In this document: one piece after another, positions 17,558 to 26,086 of the stretch
How the letters are laid out: every line of letters starts with the position of its first letter
Position numbering within the stretch: the stretch's first letter is position 1
Assembly (NCBI RefSeq): GCF_003634555.1
Contig: NZ_RBKS01000001.1
Coordinates: forward strand, 744,001 to 808,000
Origin: Frondihabitans australicus
Lineage (GTDB): Bacteria > Actinomycetota > Actinomycetes > Actinomycetales > Microbacteriaceae
Direction: 5' to 3'
Length of the DNA stretch: 64,000 nt
Program-made: the position numbers and the translations under genes
Notes under the pieces: model-generated
Told to the model about the DNA's origin: nothing
The model's input: only the letters and a program-made list of their open reading frames with translations
Database searches by the model: none

Positions 17558-18526
17558 CTACAGCCAGTCGCGCTTCTTGAAGGAGAAGTACAGCGCGACG
17601 CCGCCGACCACGATCGCGACGCTGGACACGGCGAACCCCACCCCCGTGTTGTAGCCGGGGAACGGCACGTTCTGCCCGAAGAAGCCGGTCACCGCCGTCG
17701 GCACCGCGATGATCGCCGCCCAGCTGGTCACCTTCTTCATCACGAGGTTCATCCGGTTCGACTGGATCGACAGGTTCGTGTCGAGGATCGTCGACACCAG
17801 GTCGCGCAGGGCGTCGGTCTGCTCGGTGATCCGCAGGACGTGGTCGTAGACGTCCTGGAAGTACGGCCGCATGTCGCCCGCCTGACCCATCGCGTCGCTC
17901 CTGAGCATTGTGTTGAGCACCTCGCGCTCGGGCGTCACCACCCGCCGCAGCAGAACGAGGCTCTTGCGGAGGTCGAACGAGCGCCGCTGGACGTCCATCG
18001 TCTGCTGCCGCAGCTCGAACATGCCGTCCTCCAGCCCGTCGATCTGCTCGTCCAGCGAGTCGGTGCACACGTACTGCCGGTCGACGATCGCGTCGTAGAG
18101 GCCCCACAGCAGGTACGAGACGCCGTGCTCGACGAGGTCCTTGTTGTCGTCCCAGTGCTTCGTGACGATGTCGATGTCGAACGACGGCTCGTGGATCGTC
18201 ACCAGCGCCCGATGCGTGATGAACGCCTTCACCTCGCTCGTCTCGAGCGTCGCCGAGTCGCCGGAGAACACCGTGTCGTAGAGCGTCGTGAACAGGAACC
18301 GGTCGTAGCGCTCGATCTTCGGCCGCTGCCCCGGCTCCAGGGCGTCCTCGATCGCCAGCTCGTGCAGGTTCAGCTCGTCGGCGACCTTCTCGAGGTCCGC
18401 GAGCGTCGGCGACACGAAGTCGACCCAGACGAAGCAGTCGCCGTTCTCCAGGTAGTCGCTGACGTCGTCGAGGGGGAAGCCGTCGCCGACGATCTTGCCG
18501 TCGCGATAGGCCCGGGTGCGTGACAT
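17558..18526 (-). CDS. CorA-family divalent cation transporter with GQN signature
   Basis: A 322-residue CorA-like protein: a long soluble N-terminal domain, a charged coiled-coil (EQIDGLEDGMFELRQQTMDVQRRSFDLRKS), then two helices at the C terminus. The selectivity loop after the first helix reads FGQNVP, whereas canonical Mg2+ transporters carry GMN. The Asn is kept and the Met is Gln, as in some Zn2+ efflux or uncharacterised CorA relatives. The C terminus is basic (FKKRDWL). TACGAT (18533-18538, minus strand) six bases before the ATG suggests leaderless expression. Confidence 0.88.
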   Translation of the reverse strand: MSRTRAYRDGKIVGDGFPLDDVSDYLENGDCFVWVDFVSPTLADLEKVADELNLHELAIEDALEPGQRPKIERYDRFLFTTLYDTVFSGDSATLETSEVKAFITHRALVTIHEPSFDIDIVTKHWDDNKDLVEHGVSYLLWGLYDAIVDRQYVCTDSLDEQIDGLEDGMFELRQQTMDVQRRSFDLRKSLVLLRRVVTPEREVLNTMLRSDAMGQAGDMRPYFQDVYDHVLRITEQTDALRDLVSTILDTNLSIQSNRMNLVMKKVTSWAAIIAVPTAVTGFFGQNVPFPGYNTGVGFAVSSVAIVVGGVALYFSFKKRDWL

Positions 18527-18635
18527 GGCCCGATCGTAACCGTGCGCGGGCGGGAGACCTGCCAGCCGGGAGCGGCGGTCGCCTCGACCGTGCGGGTAGC
18601 GTGGCCCGCGTGATGAACGACGAAGGAGTCCGACG

Positions 18636-19517
18636 ATGACCTGGGGCCGTCTCGTGTGCGCCATCACCACCCCCTTCGACGACGACGGAGCCCTCGACCT
18701 CGCCGCCTTCCGCCGCACGCTCATGCACATCGAGCCTCACGTCGACGCCGCCTTCGTCGCCGGCACCACGGGCGAGTTCCCCGCGCTCGCCGAGGCCGAG
18801 CGGCACGACCTCTTCACGACGGCCCTCGACGTGCTTGGGCCGGACCGCACGATCGCGCACGTCGGCGCCGTCGACGCGGTCTCGACCGTGCGGATCGCCG
18901 CCGACGCGGCCCTCAATGGCGTGACCGGCTTCGCCGCGATCACGCCGTACTATCTGCCGGCGTCGGTCGGCGAGGTCCAGGGCCACCTGGCGAGGGTGCG
19001 CGAGGCGGTCACCGGCACTCTCCTCGGCTACTTCTTCCCCGACCGCACCGGCGTCGACCTGGACGCGGCGGCGATCGCCTCGGTCATCGCAGGCGCGGGG
19101 CTCGACGGCGCCAAGCTGAGCGGTCGTGCATCCGGGGTAGTCAGCGATGTCGTGCGCGCCACGGCGTCGCTCAACCGATCGATCAGCGTCTACTCCGGCA
19201 ACGACGGCGATCTCGAGGGCGTCCTGTCGCAGGGCGGCTCAGGCATCGTCTCGGGCTGCTCCACCGCCTTCCCCGAGCTGTTCGCCGAGGCCGCGGCCGC
19301 CCTCGACGACACCGGGGGCTGGGGCGCAGGATCCGAGACTCTCCGCGCCGACCTGTCCCACGTCGCCGCCCTCGTCGCCCCCAGCATCGGCCGAGTGAAG
19401 TACGCCCTGAGCGCCCGGGGCGTCGCCTCGACCGCCGCGCGCATGTCGGTCGACCCGCCGCACGCCGACGTCCGCAGCGCCATCGTCGACGCGGTCGCGG
19501 CGCTCACCCGCGCCTGA
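18636..19517 (+). CDS. Dihydrodipicolinate synthase/N-acetylneuraminate lyase family aldolase
   Basis: A 293-residue class I aldolase of the DapA/NanA superfamily. The pyruvate-binding GTTGEFP (43-49), the Tyr in YFFPDRTG (about 132) and the Schiff-base Lys160 (DGAKLSG) are all present. The substrate loops are unlike DapA of lysine synthesis, so a catabolic keto-deoxy sugar acid or hydroxyproline-type aldolase is equally possible. GAAGGAG at 18622-18628 is a strong ribosome-binding site seven bases before the ATG, and TAGCGT at 18597-18602 is a likely -10, so this gene has a short leader. Confidence 0.82.
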   Translation: MTWGRLVCAITTPFDDDGALDLAAFRRTLMHIEPHVDAAFVAGTTGEFPALAEAERHDLFTTALDVLGPDRTIAHVGAVDAVSTVRIAADAALNGVTGFAAITPYYLPASVGEVQGHLARVREAVTGTLLGYFFPDRTGVDLDAAAIASVIAGAGLDGAKLSGRASGVVSDVVRATASLNRSISVYSGNDGDLEGVLSQGGSGIVSGCSTAFPELFAEAAAALDDTGGWGAGSETLRADLSHVAALVAPSIGRVKYALSARGVASTAARMSVDPPHADVRSAIVDAVAALTRA

Positions 19518-19564
19518 GCGCCCCCGCCTGAACGCCCCGACCGCGCGTCGGGCAGAATCGGCGG

Positions 19565-20335
19565 ATGCCGACCTTCGTCAAGACGCGCGCCGAAGCCCCG
19601 CCCGGCTTCTTCGAGGCCGAGGCCGCTGGGCTCGCGTGGCTCGGCGAGGCCACCGCGTCCGGTGGCGCGCGGATCGTCGGCGTCGAGAGCGTCGCCCCGG
19701 GGCGCATCGTGCTCGACGCGGTGCGCGAGGTGCGGCCGTCCGCCGAGGCGGCGCGAGCCTTCGGCACGGCGCTGGCGGCGACGCACGCGGCGGGGGCGAG
19801 CGCGTTCGGCGCACCTCCCGACGGATTCGGGGGGCCGTGCTTCATCGGGAAGCGTCCGCTGGCGACCCGGCCCCGCGGCTCCTGGGGCGCCTTCTACGGC
19901 GCGCAGCGCGTCGAGCCGTATGCCGACGTGGCGCTCTCGGCCGGGAGCATCGACGTGGGGGAGCGACGCGTCGTCCAGGAGGCGTGCGAGCGGATCGCGT
20001 CGGGCGCGCTCGACGACGGCGAGGCGCCCGCGCGGCTCCACGGCGACCTGTGGAACGGCAACGTGCTGTTCGGCGAGGGTGGCGTCGTGCTCATCGATCC
20101 TGCGGCTCACGGAGGGCACCGCGAGACCGACCTGGCGATGCTGCAGCTCTTCGGCTGCCCGTACCTCGACGAGGTGCTCGCCGCGTACGACGTCGCCGCG
20201 CCCCTGCGCGCCGGGTGGGAGGAGCGGGTGCCGATGCACCAGCTGCACCCGCTGGCGGTGCACGCGGCGGGCTATGGCAGGAGCTACGGCATCGCCCTCG
20301 TGCGGGCCGCCCGGGCGACGCTCGCGCTGCCGTGA
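19565..20335 (+). CDS. Fructosamine kinase-family protein
   Basis: A 256-residue kinase-like protein of the fructosamine/ketosamine-3-kinase family. The catalytic loop LHGDLWNGNVL and the metal loop IDPAAHGGHRETDLAM are intact. The family phosphorylates sugars attached to amines, which leads to deglycation; bacterial members act on free or protein-bound ketosamines. Lengths in the family are 250-290 residues, so it is full-length. CAGAAT (19553-19558) six bases before the ATG suggests leaderless transcription. Confidence 0.87.
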   Translation: MPTFVKTRAEAPPGFFEAEAAGLAWLGEATASGGARIVGVESVAPGRIVLDAVREVRPSAEAARAFGTALAATHAAGASAFGAPPDGFGGPCFIGKRPLATRPRGSWGAFYGAQRVEPYADVALSAGSIDVGERRVVQEACERIASGALDDGEAPARLHGDLWNGNVLFGEGGVVLIDPAAHGGHRETDLAMLQLFGCPYLDEVLAAYDVAAPLRAGWEERVPMHQLHPLAVHAAGYGRSYGIALVRAARATLALP

Positions 20336-20425
20336 CAGAAGACGGCTCCTGCGCCGGGGCGCGGACCCGCGGCCGTCGGCGCACGCTCCTGGGAGCCTGA
20401 TAGCCGGCCGCTGATACCCTCGGAA

Positions 20426-20447
20426 TCCCGGGAGAGGTTTCCCGGGA
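20426..20447 (+). promoter_or_regulatory. Hairpin in the otsA leader
   Basis: The palindromic octamer TCCCGGGA occurs at 20426-20433 and 20440-20447 and can pair across a 6-nt loop. It lies between a plausible -10 (GATACC region near 20413) and the GGGAG ribosome-binding site at 20454-20458 upstream of otsA. It could affect otsA mRNA stability or translation. Confidence 0.4.
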
Positions 20448-20468
20448 GAACGAGGGAGAACCCCCGGC

Positions 20469-21992
20469 ATGGCCGATTCCGACCACATCCAGCACGAGAC
20501 CTACGGCTTCGTCGTCGTCTCCAACCGCCTCCCGGTCGACCACACGCTCGACGAGAACGGCGAGCTGAAGTGGGAGCATTCACCCGGTGGCCTCGTCACC
20601 GCGCTCGAGCCGGTCATGCGGGCCAACGACGGCGCCTGGGTGGGCTGGGCCGGTCAGCCCGACCTCGAGGTCGAGCCGTTCGAGAACGAGGGCATCAACA
20701 TCGTGCCCGTGCCGCTCAGCGCCGAAGAGGTGCAGCGGTACTACGAGGGCTTCTCGAACGACACGCTCTGGCCGCTCTACCACGACGTGATCTCGGCCCC
20801 GACGTACCACCGCGTGTGGTGGGAGGCCTACGTTAAGGTGAATCGCCGGTTCGCCGAGCGCGCCGCGTCGGTCTCCGAGCAGGGCGCGGTGGTGTGGGTG
20901 CAGGACTACCAGCTGCAACTCGTCCCGAAGATGCTGCGCGAGCTCCGCCCCGACCTCACGATCGGCTTCTTCAACCACATCCCGTTCCCCCCGCTCGGCA
21001 TCTTCTCGCAGCTGCCGTGGCGCGAGTCAGTGCTCGAGGGGCTCCTCGGCGCCGACGTGATCGGCTTCCAGCGGGCCGACGACGCGTCGAACTTCTCGCG
21101 CTCGGTGCGACACCTGCTCGGCTACGCCACCACTCGGCCCTACATCGACGTGCCGGTGGACGACGACACGGCGTCGGTGTCGCCGGTACCCGTGCCGTCG
21201 CACGAGCGTCGCGGCCGCCGCGTCCGGCGCGTGCTGGCGAAGCAGTTCCCGATCTCGATCGACTCGCGCGGCTACGAGGAGCTCGCGCGCGACCCCGCGA
21301 TCCAGGCCCGCGCCCGCGAGATCCGCGAGGGCCTCGGCAATCCGAAGACCGTGATCCTCGGCGTCGACCGCCTCGACTACACGAAGGGGATCCGGCACCG
21401 GATGAAGGCGTTCGGCGAGCTCCTCGCCGACGGTCGCCTCAGCGTCGAGGACGCGACGCTCGTGCAGGTCGCGTCGCCGAGCCGCGAGCGCGTCGAGGCG
21501 TACATGGACCTCCGCGACGAGATCGAGCTGACCGTCGGCCGCATCAACGGCGACTACGCCACGATGAGCCACACCGCGATCAGCTACCACCACCACGGCT
21601 ACCCGCGCGAAGAGATGGTCGCGCTGTACCTCGCCGCCGACATCATGCTCGTCACCGCCCTCCGCGACGGCATGAACCTCGTGGCGAAAGAGTATGTCGC
21701 CGTGCGGCACGACAACGACGGCGTTCTGATCCTGAGCGAATTCGCCGGGGCGGCCGACGAGCTCCGCAGCGCCCTGCTGGTCAATCCGCACGACATCGCG
21801 AGCCTCAAGAACACGATCATGCGCGCGATCGAGATGCCGCGTCGTGACCGCGTCACCCGCATGCGGGCGCTCCGTCGCCGCGTGCTCGACAACGACGTGG
21901 CGAAGTGGTCGGCGTCGTTCCTCCGGGCGCTCTCCGAGGTCCGGCCTGGGCATCGCATCGCCGCGCCCGGCACGGGGGAGCCGGCGGCGTGA
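20469..21992 (+). CDS. otsA: Trehalose-6-phosphate synthase
   Basis: OtsA joins UDP-glucose and glucose-6-phosphate to trehalose-6-phosphate, part of osmotic and desiccation protection. The 507-residue GT20 protein begins VVVSNRLPVD (sugar-phosphate-binding loop), has VWVQDYQLQLVPKMLR and FFNHIPFPP in the N domain, and LGVDRLDYTKGI plus the acid loop ALRDGMNLVAKEYVA in the C domain, all diagnostic. It overlaps otsB by GTGA (21989-21992), so synthase and phosphatase are made together. Confidence 0.97.
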   Translation: MADSDHIQHETYGFVVVSNRLPVDHTLDENGELKWEHSPGGLVTALEPVMRANDGAWVGWAGQPDLEVEPFENEGINIVPVPLSAEEVQRYYEGFSNDTLWPLYHDVISAPTYHRVWWEAYVKVNRRFAERAASVSEQGAVVWVQDYQLQLVPKMLRELRPDLTIGFFNHIPFPPLGIFSQLPWRESVLEGLLGADVIGFQRADDASNFSRSVRHLLGYATTRPYIDVPVDDDTASVSPVPVPSHERRGRRVRRVLAKQFPISIDSRGYEELARDPAIQARAREIREGLGNPKTVILGVDRLDYTKGIRHRMKAFGELLADGRLSVEDATLVQVASPSRERVEAYMDLRDEIELTVGRINGDYATMSHTAISYHHHGYPREEMVALYLAADIMLVTALRDGMNLVAKEYVAVRHDNDGVLILSEFAGAADELRSALLVNPHDIASLKNTIMRAIEMPRRDRVTRMRALRRRVLDNDVAKWSASFLRALSEVRPGHRIAAPGTGEPAA

Positions 21993-22777
21993 GCGACCAG
22001 GCCGCCGAGACGGCGATGGCCGACGCCCTCGGCCTCATCGCGACCACCCCGCACCTGCTCGTCGCCCTCGACTTCGACGGCACGCTGTCGCCGACGGTCG
22101 ACAGGCCGCAGGAGGCGCGAGCCCTGCCCGACGCGCAAGACGCAGTGCTGCGCCTCGCGGCCATGCCCCACACGTCGGTCGCCCTCGTCTCGGGGCGCTC
22201 GCTCGAGAGCCTCGCTCACGTGGGCCAGGTGCCCGACAGCGTGCTGCTCGTCGGCTCGCACGGCGTCGAGTACCGGGTCGACGGAGCTTCCGACGTGGCC
22301 CTGACCGACGACGAGAAGGCTACGCGCGAGACGATCCACCGGGTCCTCGACGAGGTCGCCGGCTCGTTCGAGAACGTGCACGTCGAAGAGAAGCCGGCCG
22401 GCTTCGCGCTCCACACGCGACTCGCGAACGGCGACGACACCGCGGCCGCCGAGCGGCTCGCCCAGGAGCGCGTCGCGTCGTCGACGACCGGCGTGACCGA
22501 ACGCAGCGGCAAGGACGTCCTCGAGTTCTCGGTGCGATCGGCCACGAAGGGCGACGCGGTCCGCCGCCTCCGCTCGATCACCGGCGCGACCGCGGTGCTC
22601 TTCGCCGGCGACGACGTCACCGACGAAGACGGCTTCACGGCGCTCGGCGCGGGCGACTTCGGGCTCAAGGTCGGCGCGGGCGAGACCGCGGCGGCATTCC
22701 GCGTCGACGGCCCGCCCGAGGTGGCGCACCTGCTCGACGACCTCGCGGAGCTCCGCGCGCACCTCGGTCGCGCCTAG
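21989..22777 (+). CDS. otsB: Trehalose-6-phosphate phosphatase
   Basis: OtsB removes the phosphate from trehalose-6-phosphate to give trehalose. It is a 262-residue HAD phosphatase with the nucleophile motif LDFDGTLSP (Asp28, Asp30), a cap domain in the middle and the C-terminal GDDVTDEDGF metal-binding motif. The GTG start overlaps the otsA stop. Its own TAG stop shares the palindromic CTAG with the stop of the convergent DinB gene. Confidence 0.95.
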   Translation: MSDQAAETAMADALGLIATTPHLLVALDFDGTLSPTVDRPQEARALPDAQDAVLRLAAMPHTSVALVSGRSLESLAHVGQVPDSVLLVGSHGVEYRVDGASDVALTDDEKATRETIHRVLDEVAGSFENVHVEEKPAGFALHTRLANGDDTAAAERLAQERVASSTTGVTERSGKDVLEFSVRSATKGDAVRRLRSITGATAVLFAGDDVTDEDGFTALGAGDFGLKVGAGETAAAFRVDGPPEVAHLLDDLAELRAHLGRA

Positions 22778-23373
22778 GGCGTGTCTCTGAAATCGCGGCG
22801 ACCCGCCTCGACCGCCGCCTCCTCGATCCTCGCCCGGTAGTCGGCCCACTCGACCGTCGTGCGACCGGGGATGTTGCCGTCGCCCGGCCGTCGCCCGACC
22901 TCGCCGTCGATCTGCTCGCGGAGGATGTCGGCGTGACCGGCATGCCGCGCGGTCTCGGCGATCAGGTGCACCAGGATCCGGTGAAGCGTGACCGACCGCT
23001 GCCCCTCCTCCCACCACGGCACCTCGCCCACCGCGTCGAGCGGCAGCGCTTCGATCGTGGCGTCGGCGTGCTCCGCCGACAGCCGATGGAGCTCGAGCAC
23101 GTCGGCGACCGTCTCGTCGCCCCTGGCCCACATGTCGTCGTCCTCCAGGCCGCCGGGGAGGTCCCACGGAGCGGCCACGCCGGACGGGCGCCCGAAGACG
23201 ACCCCGAGGTACTCCAGCTGCACGCTCGCGACGTGCTTGATCAGCCCGAGCAGGTTGGTTCCCGTCGGCGTCAGCGGTCGATGCGCGTCGTACTCGCCGA
23301 GCCCGTCGATCTTCCCGGCGAGGCCGGCTCGGGCTTGCCGGAGGTAGTCGTGCAGAGTCGTCTTCTCGTCCAT
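22774..23373 (-). CDS. DinB/DUF664-family protein
   Basis: A 199-residue four-helix DinB-superfamily protein of the DUF664 type. The three likely metal-binding histidines lie in LIKHVASVQ and in HLIAETARHAGHADILREQIDG. Actinobacterial members include mycothiol-dependent S-transferases; whether this one uses mycothiol is not shown by the sequence. CAGGGT six bases before the ATG (minus strand) fits a leaderless promoter. It converges on otsB with a 4-nt CTAG overlap. Confidence 0.85.
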   Translation of the reverse strand: MDEKTTLHDYLRQARAGLAGKIDGLGEYDAHRPLTPTGTNLLGLIKHVASVQLEYLGVVFGRPSGVAAPWDLPGGLEDDDMWARGDETVADVLELHRLSAEHADATIEALPLDAVGEVPWWEEGQRSVTLHRILVHLIAETARHAGHADILREQIDGEVGRRPGDGNIPGRTTVEWADYRARIEEAAVEAGRRDFRDTP

Positions 23374-23418
23374 CCCTCCACCCTGGCCCTCCCGGCCGCG
23401 CAGGCCTACCATTCCGGT

Positions 23419-24252
23419 ATGACGCCGCGGGGCGGGACACCGACGGCACATCCCGACGACGACGAGCGGGATGCGCGGCATCGCCACGACCTCGAGGCGC
23501 GCGTGTACGGGGGCGGGGAGGTCTCGCGGGCCGACGTCGACGAGCTGCGCAGGGTCTTGGCCGCCACGGGGAGCGGGGTGCGTGCGCACGAGCGGTCGGT
23601 CGTGGAGGGCGTCGCCGATCCTGCGCCCGGAGTCGGAGGGGCGGTCGGCGCGACCGAGGCGCACAACGTCTTCGTCGACCGCGTCACGCACCACCCGCGG
23701 CTGTGGCTGGCCGGGGGAGTCGTCGCCGTCGTGCTGGTCGCCGCCGTCTCGGCGGTCATCGCGTCCGGGGTGACGCGGGCCGGCGTGGAGGCGGCGGCGG
23801 ACCCGATGCCGACGACCGAGGTGATCGGCAGCCCTCCCACGGTGACGAACGACGGGCCGGCGGCCGAGGCGGCCGCGCTCGGGGCCCAGTACTTCGCGGC
23901 GCCCCAGGGCCGCGACGACCACCCGGGCCTGCACCTGCACGGCATCGTCGCCTCGTCGACGCACCGAGTGCTCACCCAGTTCGGCCCGGGGTCGGCACAG
24001 ACGCGAGTGTGGGTGGCGCAGGCCGACGACGGCTCGTTCTGCCTGATCATGGCCGTCGACCCCGACCGCGGCGCCTCGTCGTGCACGCCGGAGGAGGACG
24101 TCGTCGCGACGGGCGTGCGCCTCGACATGCTCGTGCCCGGCGGCGGCTCGATCGACGTCTCGTGGGACCTCTCGTCGGGCCTGCTCGCCTTCTCGCCCTA
24201 CCCGGAGGGCGTGAGGATCGACGACTCGGGCAGCGCGGCCGGAACCGAGTAA
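23419..24252 (+). CDS. Single-pass membrane protein of unknown function
   Basis: A 277-residue protein I do not recognise. Residues 1-90 are charged and probably cytoplasmic ([22 protein letters not shown] resembles part of a zinc-less regulatory head). One clear transmembrane helix follows ([23 protein letters not shown], about 95-117). The rest is an extracytoplasmic domain with two Cys (FCLIM and SSCTPEE) that could form a disulfide. It may be a cell-surface sensor or anchor. TACCAT (23407-23412) six bases before the ATG supports the start. Confidence 0.7.
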   Translation: MTPRGGTPTAHPDDDERDARHRHDLEARVYGGGEVSRADVDELRRVLAATGSGVRAHERSVVEGVADPAPGVGGAVGATEAHNVFVDRVTHHPRLWLAGGVVAVVLVAAVSAVIASGVTRAGVEAAADPMPTTEVIGSPPTVTNDGPAAEAAALGAQYFAAPQGRDDHPGLHLHGIVASSTHRVLTQFGPGSAQTRVWVAQADDGSFCLIMAVDPDRGASSCTPEEDVVATGVRLDMLVPGGGSIDVSWDLSSGLLAFSPYPEGVRIDDSGSAAGTE

Positions 24253-24273
24253 AACAACGTCCGTCACGCCCTC

Positions 24274-24279
24274 TAGACT
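24274..24279 (+). promoter_or_regulatory. -10 box TAGACT of ilvD
   Basis: TAGACT is seven bases before the ilvD ATG and no Shine-Dalgarno sequence is present, so a leaderless ilvD transcript is likely. There is no room for a leader-peptide attenuator between this box and the start codon. Confidence 0.5.
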
Positions 24280-24286
24280 GGGCACC

Positions 24287-25999
24287 ATGTCTTCACAACT
24301 CAACGAGTTCGGAGTCGATGTCAAGCCTCGCAGCCGAGACGTGACGGACGGCGTCGAAGCCACCACTTCCCGCGGCATGCTCCGCGCCGTCGGCATGGGC
24401 GACGAAGACTGGCAGAAGCCCCAGATCGGCATCGCCTCGTCGTGGAACGAGATCACCCCCTGCAACCTCTCGCTCGACCGCCTCGCGCAGGGTGCCAAAG
24501 AGGGCGTCCACTCGGGCGGCGGCTACCCGCTTCAGTTCGGCACCGTCTCGGTCTCCGACGGCATCGCGATGGGCCACGAGGGCATGCACTTCTCGCTCGT
24601 CTCGCGCGAGGTCATCGCCGACAGCGTCGAGACCGTCATGATGGCCGAGCGCCTCGACGGCTCGGTCCTGCTCGCCGGCTGCGACAAGTCGCTCCCGGGC
24701 ATGCTGATGGCCGCGGCCCGCCTCGACCTCGCGAGCGTGTTCCTGTACGCCGGGTCCGTCGCTCCCGGCTGGGTCAAGCTGTCCGACGGCACCGAGAAGA
24801 ACGTCACGATCATCGACTCGTTCGAGGCGGTCGGCGCGGCGAAGGCCGGCACGATCAGCGACGAAGACCTGCACGCGATCGAGTGCGCGATCGTCCCGGG
24901 CGAAGGCGCCTGCGGCGGCATGTACACGGCCAACACGATGGCCTCCGTCGCCGAGGCCCTCGGCATGAGCCTGCCCGGCTCGGCGTCGCCGCCGTCGGCG
25001 GACCGCCGCCGCGACTACTACGCCCACCGGTCGGGCGAGGCCGTCGTGAACATGCTCAAGCACGGGATCACCGCCCGCCAGATCCTGACGAAGAAGGCGT
25101 TCGAGAACGCCATCGCCGTCGCCATGGCTTTCGGCGGCTCGACCAACGTCGTGCTGCACCTGCTCGCGATCGCCTACGAGGCCGAGGTCGACCTCACGAT
25201 CGACGACTTCAACCGCATCGGCGACAAGGTGCCGCACATCGGCGACCTCAAGCCGTTCGGCAAGTACGTCATGAACGACGTCGACCGCCAGGGCGGCGTG
25301 CCCGTCGTGATGAAGGCGCTGCTCGACGCAGGGCTCATCCACGGCGACTGCCTCACCGTCACCGGCAAGACCGTCGCCGAGAACCTCGCCGACATCAAGC
25401 CGAAGCCGCTCGACGGCGAGGTGCTGCGCACGCTCGACGACCCGATCCACCCCACCGGTGGCCTCACGATCCTGTCGGGTTCCCTGGCTCCCGAGGGTGC
25501 CGTGGTGAAGACCGCGGGCTTCGACGCCGAGGTGTTCGAGGGCCCCGCCCACGTGTTCGAGCGCGAGCGCCAGGCGATGGACGCCCTCACAGACGGCCTC
25601 ATCAAGGCCGGCGAGGTCGTCATCATCCGCTACGAGGGCCCCAAGGGCGGCCCCGGCATGCGCGAGATGCTCGCGATCACCGCCGCCATCAAGGGCGCGG
25701 GGCTGGGCAAAGATGTACTACTCTTGACAGACGGACGATTCTCAGGCGGCACAACCGGCCTGTGCATCGGCCACATAGCACCCGAAGCGGTCGACGCAGG
25801 TCCGATCGCCTTCGTGCGCGATGGTGATCTGATTCGGGTCGATATCGCTGCTCGCTCGCTCGACCTACTCGTCGACCCGGCTGAGCTGGAAGCCCGCCGC
25901 AACGGCTGGGCACCGCTTCCTCCCGTCTACACCCGCGGGGTCCTGGCCAAGTACACCCGCCAGGTCAAGTCCGCCGCCGAGGGCGCCGTCACCTACTGA
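24287..25999 (+). CDS. ilvD: Dihydroxy-acid dehydratase
   Basis: IlvD dehydrates dihydroxy-isovalerate and dihydroxy-methylvalerate to the keto acids preceding valine and isoleucine. The 570-residue protein has the iron-sulfur cysteines in [19 protein letters not shown] and [12 protein letters not shown], and the C-terminal [14 protein letters not shown] motif. Length is normal. The segment 25709-25891 uses very different codons from the rest of the gene: 24 of 61 codons end in A or T, including ATA and CTA, while the ~60 codons before it contain about one. The protein there is nonetheless conserved, so recombination with a related, lower-GC allele is a likely cause. Confidence 0.97.
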   Translation: MSSQLNEFGVDVKPRSRDVTDGVEATTSRGMLRAVGMGDEDWQKPQIGIASSWNEITPCNLSLDRLAQGAKEGVHSGGGYPLQFGTVSVSDGIAMGHEGMHFSLVSREVIADSVETVMMAERLDGSVLLAGCDKSLPGMLMAAARLDLASVFLYAGSVAPGWVKLSDGTEKNVTIIDSFEAVGAAKAGTISDEDLHAIECAIVPGEGACGGMYTANTMASVAEALGMSLPGSASPPSADRRRDYYAHRSGEAVVNMLKHGITARQILTKKAFENAIAVAMAFGGSTNVVLHLLAIAYEAEVDLTIDDFNRIGDKVPHIGDLKPFGKYVMNDVDRQGGVPVVMKALLDAGLIHGDCLTVTGKTVAENLADIKPKPLDGEVLRTLDDPIHPTGGLTILSGSLAPEGAVVKTAGFDAEVFEGPAHVFERERQAMDALTDGLIKAGEVVIIRYEGPKGGPGMREMLAITAAIKGAGLGKDVLLLTDGRFSGGTTGLCIGHIAPEAVDAGPIAFVRDGDLIRVDIAARSLDLLVDPAELEARRNGWAPLPPVYTRGVLAKYTRQVKSAAEGAVTY

Positions 26000-26086
26000 C
26001 GCCGCCCGGGGCGAGACCTCGGTTTCGCGCAGGAGCCGAGGTGGCGGGCCACTCGTTCACCACCAGTCACAACGGAGCCGGCACTG

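Noticed and set aside
25999-26086. Leader-peptide attenuator before ilvB
   Set aside because: A hairpin is present, but no short frame rich in Leu, Val or Ile codons precedes ilvB.
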